NCBI RefSeq assembly: GCF_964355755.1
Contig: NC_092672.1
Location: 6,386,001 to 6,450,000, forward strand
Origin: Antedon mediterranea
Lineage: Eukaryota; Echinodermata; Crinoidea; Comatulida; Antedonidae
DNA length: 64,000 nucleotides
Reading direction: 5' to 3'
Part shown: piece after piece, positions 43,301-52,300 of the stretch
How the letters are laid out: each line of letters opens with the position of its first letter
Numbering within the stretch: position 1 is the stretch's first letter
Position numbers and translations under genes: made by a program
Notes under the pieces: model-generated
The model's input: only the letters and a program-made list of their open reading frames with translations
Database searches by the model: none
Told to the model about the DNA's origin: nothing

Positions 43301-46300
43301 CCAAACTACGGTTCAAAAATCTGAACGACAGTCTTCAACTTTCGACAAACAATAATTGTTATAGCGACACACTCATCAAATGACTGCAATGTTTGTTGGC
43401 ATTTCGAGCGTGTTCACTCGACCTCACATGTCTCTCGAACATAGCAGAGTGAAAATAATATTTTGTCACCCTCCTGCGCCTAGATCCGGTAGACCCGAGA
43501 GATGGAAAATCCCTCTTTACTATTTAGCAGGTAGCGGAATGATTCAGCCCTCAGCTCAGAGGATTGTGGTGCATTCCCCTCCTATAGCACGTGGTTTCAG
43601 CAGCAACGCACAGACTTCTCTCTGAGCGGCGTGCCAAAGACATTTTTGACATTCCATTCTCTAGGAACAACACGTGTACCTCTCTCGCAAATAAGGTGAA
43701 CAGCGATTGCCAGGACAAGTTCAATAACTGGCGGTGAATAAAAGGTAACTGATATGCCGATCCAATAACATGCCGCAAAGAAAAAAATTGCGACAGAATT
43801 CTGGAGCGCGTGTGAAAAAAGACTTACGTCCGACAATTGTAATACTAGGCCTAAAATTAAACTTTAGCTAATATGCTTAGCCCTAACCTAGATAAGAGGC
43901 CTATGTAGAAAATAATTTAATCAATTTTGATAAAATAATAATTGGTGTAATATTTAATAATGATACACTATTCCTGTTTTAGTAAGCTAGGTATATTACG
44001 AACGATTTTTATTTATTGTCGTCCATGTACGTACTAATAAACCTGGCGCTAGTTTCCGATCGTTTGTATTTTTACTCCAAATTTGATAACTAACTTTATC
44101 GTGTGAATACCACACCTTAGAAGTATACCTCATGAGTACTTTAATGAAAGAATCACATAAAAAGTAACAAATAAATCCTTAAATTAATGATTTTACAGGC
44201 GTGTTTCTCGCACACTGTTCGCGAATTTCACTTATTCAATGTTCAATATTTTTGTTTCTATGGAGCGCCAAAAGAGCAACGATAATAGAGGACTAAAACT
44301 CAGTGGAATGCGTCAATTTCTCATGCATTTATTGGTGAAAAACACGTTTTATTTCAATATATTTGTTAATTTGTCAATAAAAATGTTGTAATATGTTACT
44401 GCTGATACTGTTCTGTTTTCAAAGAATAATAATCGATCCTAAATCAACATCACTACCTAGTCTAGACCTAGGACATCCTACTAAGGATATTATGATGAAT
44501 TTTTCTATTTTATTCTTTAAAAGGTTAACGAAACCGTGTACATTATCAACAGTAACATTTTTCCTTACTGACAGTGACAAAATCTATTGAAATTGTACTT
44601 GATTTTCACCAAATAATGCGTTAAATATAAATGGATTCCACAGAGTTTTTAGCCCTCTAATTAATTTTGCTCTTTTGGCGTTCCATAGAAACCAAAATAT
44701 TGAACATTGAGTGTGCGAAATGCGAGAAAAACAACGTCTGTAAAATCACCAATTTAATGGATTTATTGTTACTTTTATGTGATTTTTCTTCATTAAAGTA
44801 GGCCTACTAATTCTAAGCTGTGGTATTCAGGATAAAGTTGGTTAAAATACAAGGCAGGTGCAAAAGGAAACTAGCTTAGCGGGCCTAGGCCTAGAAACTA
44901 CTTCAATTTCGGTGATTTCCTGCCTTGCAATTTTGAGAAATGATAAAATGATGCCTCGCATTTTTTGATGATGGTAAAACGATGCCTCGCATAAATTTCT
45001 GACTTGCCTCGCATGCCTTCCCTGCCTCGCGTGCCTCGCTGCCTCGCACTTTGTTACTACCCAAAAATAGAGGTGCCGCATCAACAAAAAGACCAACCAA
45101 AGAAACATCAGCCCACAGACGGTTCTCGAATACACAGTAATTTCAGCGTAAAAAAAAATTACATAACTGAAATTAAATTAGGTGGTTAAAATCAGCACTG
45201 AAAGTACGAACCAACTTTATATACCATTGAGTAAACATTTTAGAAGTAATGCGCGATTTACCAAATTTTTCCCTTACGTAAATTTATATAGATTATATGT
45301 TTTAATGATTGAACAAGAGTGTTAATGTGAAGTATATCCAAATGTATTCTCAATGATTTTACTGTAAATGACTATTAATAGTATATTTTAGCAGTTTGTT
45401 GTGTGCAGTAGTAATTACAGTTGTCACACTTTAAAAATAATGTAGTAGTTCTTGTTGACTTATTTAAGTGAACTTTTTGGTGTCTCTGTTACACGTGAAA
45501 ACTTCAATTTTTTATTGCATGAATTATATTGTTTTATTGATTAAAAGATAGTATTTGATATACTATTTTTACCAGTTTATCAATTGTATGCAGTAGTAAC
45601 CACATTTGTTACACTTTAAAAATGGCTGCATATCAAACCATTTCATAAAACATTGTGACGAGTTAAAGTGAACATTTGGTGTCTCCGTTACACGTGAAAT
45701 CTTCCATTTATATTTCATGAACCATATTGTTTTATTTCCACATAGAGGTATGATCCTGATTTGACTTGTTGCTAGTAAATGTATATACTTGAGGTATATT
45801 CTGTTCATTTCTGTATTGTTTACATGTAATTTTTAAACAGCAGTGACTTTACAAATCTTTTATATAGAAATTAAGTCAACTTTAACGGCTTTGCATAATT
45901 ATGTCATAAGCTATTTTTTAAATTTGAAAAGGTGTGATTTAAATAATATTTTTCTGCATTGAAGATGTTCCCAAAAGCTATTTAAAAAATCCAATTTAAA
46001 CAATTTTAGGTTATTAATAATAAGTTATAAGAGGGGTAGATAATGTGATTTTGGTGTCTCCGTTACACGTGAAATTTGCTATGCATGTTGATACTATATA
46101 AATGCTGTTACATAGAGACAACAGATTTAATGTGTATTTTGCTTTTTTTTTTAGTTCAAGTACATGATATACTATTTAGAATTGATTATTAGACTTAGAA
46201 TGTCACACTTTGAAATTCTGACCCTAATGTCACACCTTGGCCCCTTTATTTATGGAAACACCCATAATCATTAATATTAGTAATAGTTGCCTAGTTGAAT

Positions 46301-49300
46301 CTACTATATTTACATGTGTAGTAGACTAAATAGAATGACTATCCAGGAAATAGATTGTTTCCCAAACCAAATTGAATGTCTGATTTACTTTCCAATTATC
46401 GTCATCGTCGTCGTCGCAAGAAGCCATCCATATGATGTGAACATTGTCAATAATACAAACCCACCACCTTTTAAGTAAATTGCTTGAGCAGTTTATTGGA
46501 AGCAAGGGTTACAATAGTATTACTACGGTAATCATCAGTAATTATCAGCAAACACAATCACATGTCTGTCTGGACTTTATCAGAATCAACGAGACAAATC
46601 AACTCCCAAAAAGGTTCATGTGTTAATATGTCAATAGTGTGACTTGAATTATCATTTTCTTGTTGCTAGCCCACTGGACTACTCTAGTTTAATAGACCAC
46701 ATGCTATTGTACTAGCCCACATGCTATTGTACTCAACATGTTTAAACTACTAATCTTATCATATACAGTATCTCTGAAGATTATATGTTAAGATTTGTTC
46801 ACTAGACTTTAGGGCAACAGATGAGATTAAATACACTATTGGTATTACATTATGTAAGCTAGTCCAGAGCATTTTTAAATAAACATTTTTTCTGCTGAAT
46901 CATACTACAGTAACAGAGTCCTGGTTTATCACTTCAATGATAATACTACACTACAGTATGTTAATTGTATACACCAATATTATAAATGCTCTCAAGCACA
47001 ATATCCATTATGATCCAACAGCCAATTAGGTATTTACTGTATTTACAGTTATACTGATAGTATAATAATATAAATATGGGTTATGGAATAATAACCACTA
47101 AGGCGAAGATAGAGGAAAGCACACAATAAATGAAGAGGACTAAAAGAACTTGGCTGTATGTAGAAAATCAATCTGATTACAAATACTGTATCTAAAATAC
47201 TTGGCCCAGGTCTAGACAAAAAAGTGTTCTCTGTGCTCCCTGGGCACAAAGTGCATTGGCAGAGCTACATTTACACTTAATAAGTTTCAGTTTCACATGC
47301 AATGTTTATATTTTTTGTACACATTGGTAACGAACGAACAAAGAGCATTCACTTACGAAATAAGCAAGCAATCTTAAACTTTAATAATAAATCGATAACC
47401 AACTAGATATAAAACAAAATGTATATAATGTTATTCATCAGAAGTGAAACTTCAGTCTAGTCTTTTATAGTAGATTTAGTTTTTTTTTCTTTACTTTTCA
47501 AAAAGATTTCTTTTGGCAAGATTTCAAATTGCTTAACTATACAAATAGCTTGTCAATCTTAATATGTTAAATCTAACATTATGTTTGTCTACAAGAAATA
47601 TTACGACAGTCCACACACACGCACACTTTTATTATATCGCATTGATTGCATTAATCATCACAGAAATCCATGTGGGTATAGCTTCCACGTGCTGATGTTT
47701 TTATTTCACATGTTATGTGTGGGTCTAGCTGGTGTCTCTTTCTTTTCTAGGCCGGATTTCCTTTAGGCCTAGGCTTGTACTAAGTAGAGGATAAGTCTGG
47801 CATCGGTGATTTCTTCACCATAGTTTGATACCATTGATTGGGCCTCCAACTTCACCTTATTCCGAAACATCCGATATATTGCTATTATTATACTGTACAT
47901 GTTAAAAATTTCAACATTGTCTTACACAGCTCCAGCCATCATTTAATGTACAATATTATACTGGCCATTTTTCTTTCTTTTTCCGACTATTGGAGTAATC
48001 AATTATTAAATAATGGAAACAGAAGTGTTGTATACTGTTTAGTAGTAGATATTTTTAAACCAAACTGTTTCTCGATGATTTAGCATAATTCGCTTCACTG
48101 AAATGTCATGGCTTGCAAGTGTGATAATCTATGGTGGTTCCCGTTAATTAGATGCTTGATGGTCTAAATCATTTGCCGATGTCAATGAACTATTATTCCA
48201 CGATACTATTGTACACGGAATAAAGATGCTACTTACTATAATGTAACAACATTTTACTTCATTATTTTGCAGATGTTTGTATACTTCAAGGGGTGGGCGT
48301 GTAATCTACAGTACAATCATGGAGGTATAAACAATTAAAAACTGTATTTGCAGTTTTTATAGTCGTATTGTCATTGATGTGACATGAACTACTGCGCAAG
48401 CTCCAGTCGGTGTAGAGGGCATTGTTTTTTTTACGGTAATCAAGCATACAGTAGTGCATGTGCAGAAAGCGACGCTAGGGGCGATGATACTGTAGGTGTC
48501 AACCGCATAATTTTTTACTTAAAATAGACTATGTATTTGTTACAAAATAATGTATTAAGGCACCTAGATCTTCAAATTAATTGGTAGGCCTATACCCGAG
48601 TGCATTATTTTGCATGAAAATGAGTCAGGGCTGGGCTTATACCCGAGTCAGGGCTGGGCTTATACCCGAGTCAGGGCTGGGCTTATACCCGCGTATGAGC
48701 TTATACCCACCTTAGTACGGTACTTATAAAGTTGTAAGATCCTTGCCTTTAAAGTTAATTTTCATGCATATGTAGGTGTTGACATCTTGGTTGGTGCTAA
48801 GTTGGGTGTGGTCTTATGGTTTAAACAAATGACCAGTGCGATTGAGACTTCAAACTTAGAATATTTAATGCCAATTACAGTATATGAAACCACCTCTCTC
48901 GCACCTTGTTTTTGCTGTCGACTTTGACAGAACAACAACAATGTACTGTACATGTGTAGTTAATAGTTAATTTGACCACACCTACTTTACATCTTGGTTG
49001 GTGCCGAGGTGGGTGTGGTCTTGTGGTTTAAATTTCAATATTGATTTTGATGTAGCTTCTTGCTATTGTTCTCCAGCAACAGTATTCATTGAACCCTCTC
49101 TTTTTTTACAATGGCATTGTTTACACTGTAAAATTACTGTAGTCAGCAATTATGTTGCACAAAATCGATGATGGTACATTAGCCTTGCTTGAGTTCAATT
49201 AACCATAGGTCAAAAAGAATTACGAGAACAAACTGTCTCTAGAATCATTACTAATCTTATTGTAAAATTAATAAGTTGTGTCGATGAGCAGCAGGTACAG

Positions 49301-52300
49301 TTCATATTATTTAAAGATACAGGAAATTACTGTTAGAAAAAAAGGGGTTGCGGTAATTGAGTGGTTAGGGAACTATATCATGACACAAATACCTGGGTGC
49401 AACTTTTGATATAAACAACTCCCAGGTGAAAAATAATAGGAAGGAAAACGCGGCATATGAAAAGGAACTGACCATCCCGACAGAATTACACAGGCTACAG
49501 TAAGCACAATATGATCATTCCCCATGTTCAGAAAGGATCACCTAAACCTACAACAATCCATACTCTTGAAGTAAAAACAACATTTAGCAGCCAAGAATAA
49601 TATAAATGTTTATTCATAATCCTACACATGCCCTATGCATGTATAGGATGCATGTTATTGAAGCAGTTGTTGGTCCAATGACCTAATACAATAGAATGGA
49701 ACTTTACAATACATGTCTGGAAGTTGACCCTCACAAAGTTACATTGAATGAAATAAGGATGCACAGAAAGACTTTTCTTTATTGAACCATGTTTCATGTA
49801 TTATACATTGTCGGGGCCCTCATGATACAAGCCTCTAGTGCGGGCCCCAGTTATTATTGTTCTATAACTGAATAAATGTGTATGAACGACTGAGGGTAGC
49901 CCATCGAGCAAAGCTTATCATTGGGGCCTGCAATGTTTCATGTATTATGTACATTGTAGGGGCCTTCATGATACAAGCATTTACTTCTAGTGCGGGCCCC
50001 AGTTATTATTGCAATAAATGTGTATGAACGACTGAGGGTAGCCCATCGAGCAAAGCTGATCATTGGGGCCATGAAAACTTAATTTGAACAACGTCAAAAA
50101 ACATAACAAACTTACCATGCCTGTTTTTTTCCTCAAATAGATCTGTATTAAGTGCTAAGTAGCGTTCCTCGTCACATAATGTTTCTATTCTTAACTCTTC
50201 CTCTGACATTTTTTGTGTTCGATTCCATGAATTATTATCAAACTCTGAAAGGTCGTGGAGGTGACCTCGTCCATCATATCTGTGGGGAAAGAAAAAGTTT
50301 TGAAAAATATAAATTTGACATTAACTTTACGTAGTACTTGAATTTGGGCTAGAGCTACAATAAGATACAGTAGTTTCCAACTTGAACACTGAATTATATT
50401 TAACAAAAAATTAAGTAGTGAAAATTCAGATTTTAACTTTAAAGGCCATTTTATACAGACGAGCGGTAACGGTAAGCGGTAAAGTTGAGCGGAAAACGCA
50501 AAAATAGAATCTATGTTATTTCTTATGACCATTTACACAGAACGCGAAGCGGACGAGCGGTTGAGCGGAAATCTGCTCAGGATCGAAACAGATTCGATTT
50601 TGTGAAAATACCGCTTGGTAATTATGGATTCTGGCCAACCAACGACATCATTGAAATGATGTCATCTGTCAACAACTTTTTTTTGCGTCCGTCGAGTCAA
50701 AGACGACAAATAATACGAGTGCCGTAGTAGGCCTAGCCTAGTTTTGCAACTTCTTTTTATTCAGAAATACAAACACCTACGACGTGACTAATTGTTCGTA
50801 TAAGGATAGTGAAAAGAAAATATACATTTTAGTACGTTATTAGGCAACAAGTCCCTCTAAAACTTAGGCCTGTGTGTGCTAGGCCTACTGACAGTCAGTC
50901 ACATCCAGGCCAGCAGTGACTGTAACATGCATTAGCCTCGAGGCCTACATGCACCTACTTTCCACCACTTTGTTCGCGAACTCCGTGCGCTGTGTAAATG
51001 GGAAAAGCCACGCGGTTTTTCGCTTACAATTACCGCTTACCGCGTCTGTGTAAATTGGCCTTAAGAATTACAATCTGATATATTTTTGCTATATACTTCA
51101 AATATTACAAAAAATTGTACAACGAAGTATGATTGAACTTTGACCTTCATGGTAATAATTAGATAACGTTGACTATTCAGAAAATTTGTAATGAAAATTG
51201 GGGAAATGTATCACTTTGCTTCTACATAATACTTTTAGGCTAGTCATAAAAGCTTAGCGGAAACTCTGTGTCAAGCAACGCATGGCGACCAAGGTTTGTT
51301 TAGCAATATTGCTAATCATATGAAATTTGAATCTAGAAACATACTTTCGTATTGTATTTTTTTTTAAAATATGGCTTTGCAGTGATGTTATTTATTTACA
51401 TTTAAAATTTGGTGAGTAGGTAGGAAGTACTGTATTTACAGTACCAGGGTCCAATGCCATTTGGCAGTCCTTGAAAACCAAAGAGACCACTTGTGGTGAA
51501 GAAGGTTTAACTGTATCCTCGCAAAAAAGCTATTTTTGCTGACTGAGGGACACGAAGGATCAGATGGTAAGTAAAATTATGCTATTCTCATGCTAGAACC
51601 AATCCTGCACCTTATATTAATATATAGGTCATGTTCCTTGTCAAGAAGCTGCAGCCATCTTTAAGATACGAAACACTACTACTGTACTACTACTACCTTT
51701 ATACTGTACTACCACCTTATTTTTAAACCTGAGCACAAATTTCTGCTGCCATCAAAGTTAAGCTCTGTCTACACTATCAAACTAGTTGACAAAAAAGGTG
51801 TGATATACCCAAATATGGTAGTGATATGACATCATCATGTCCATATACTGTATGGGCACATAAAGTTTGATAGTGTCGTGTACATCATGCTATCTAAAAA
51901 CTCTTTACATACACTTCAGTACAGTAACTATACTGTGAGCACAAGTGTAAACAATATCTACATACAGATAACAGGAAATCAGCCCACACTTTATGTATTT
52001 GTATGTTGCACAAATTTATTTCAAACCAAAGAAACCTATAGTATTTATTAAACAACAGAAATCTGGCAATGCTAACATAAACAATGTCTAGTCAAGTAGG
52101 ATTTACTATTTGGCACCTGTCAGAGGTCAAGCAATCCATGTTGGATGGTCACAAGTTTCAAAGTAGACATACTTCACTGTGACTGGCCACTAGCCAACTG
52201 ACCATGTCTGCAGGATTTGTGCACAGAAGATCTTGGAAGCAATCCACCATGGATTGATGCCAAATTATCATTATTTACCTGTCTTAAGTTTACCAGTGAC

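Larger units (their letters stand above)
39906..46263. mobile_element. Element G, 6.36-kb terminal-inverted-repeat element, nested
   Basis: Left end GGGTGTTTCCATAAATTAAG, then GGGCCA; the right end is its inverted match (TGGCCCCTTTATTTATGGAAACACCC). ATAA flanks both ends, consistent with a 4-bp target duplication. Subterminal motifs recur at both sides: TTCGTGTCTC and GTTACG at 40303, 40499, 40672, 40885 and 41100 on the left; GTGTCTC-GTTACACGTGAAA at about 45481, 45681 and 46053 on the right. No transposase is recognised, so it looks non-autonomous. It contains an E-box repeat array (41810) and another element (43000-45059). It could alternatively be an old composite; family unknown. Confidence 0.75.
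29027..50115. other. SFSWAP intron 2, 21.1 kb, filled with repeats
   Basis: This is the largest intron, between the EERY exon and exon 3. I find no conserved coding region in it. It holds MITE family A copies 5-7, a tandem array at 31187, element E relatives at 32433 and 48540, a duplication at 35310, a purine-rich tract at 36556, the element F at 37933, the nested 6.4-kb element G at 39906, direct repeats at 48785, a SINE at 49343 and a duplicated hairpin unit at 49785. Confidence 0.75.

Noticed and set aside
43380-43836. Overlapping open frames of 75-81 codons inside element H
   Set aside because: Short, on both strands, no transposase or other family motif; likely chance frames in the less AT-rich interior.
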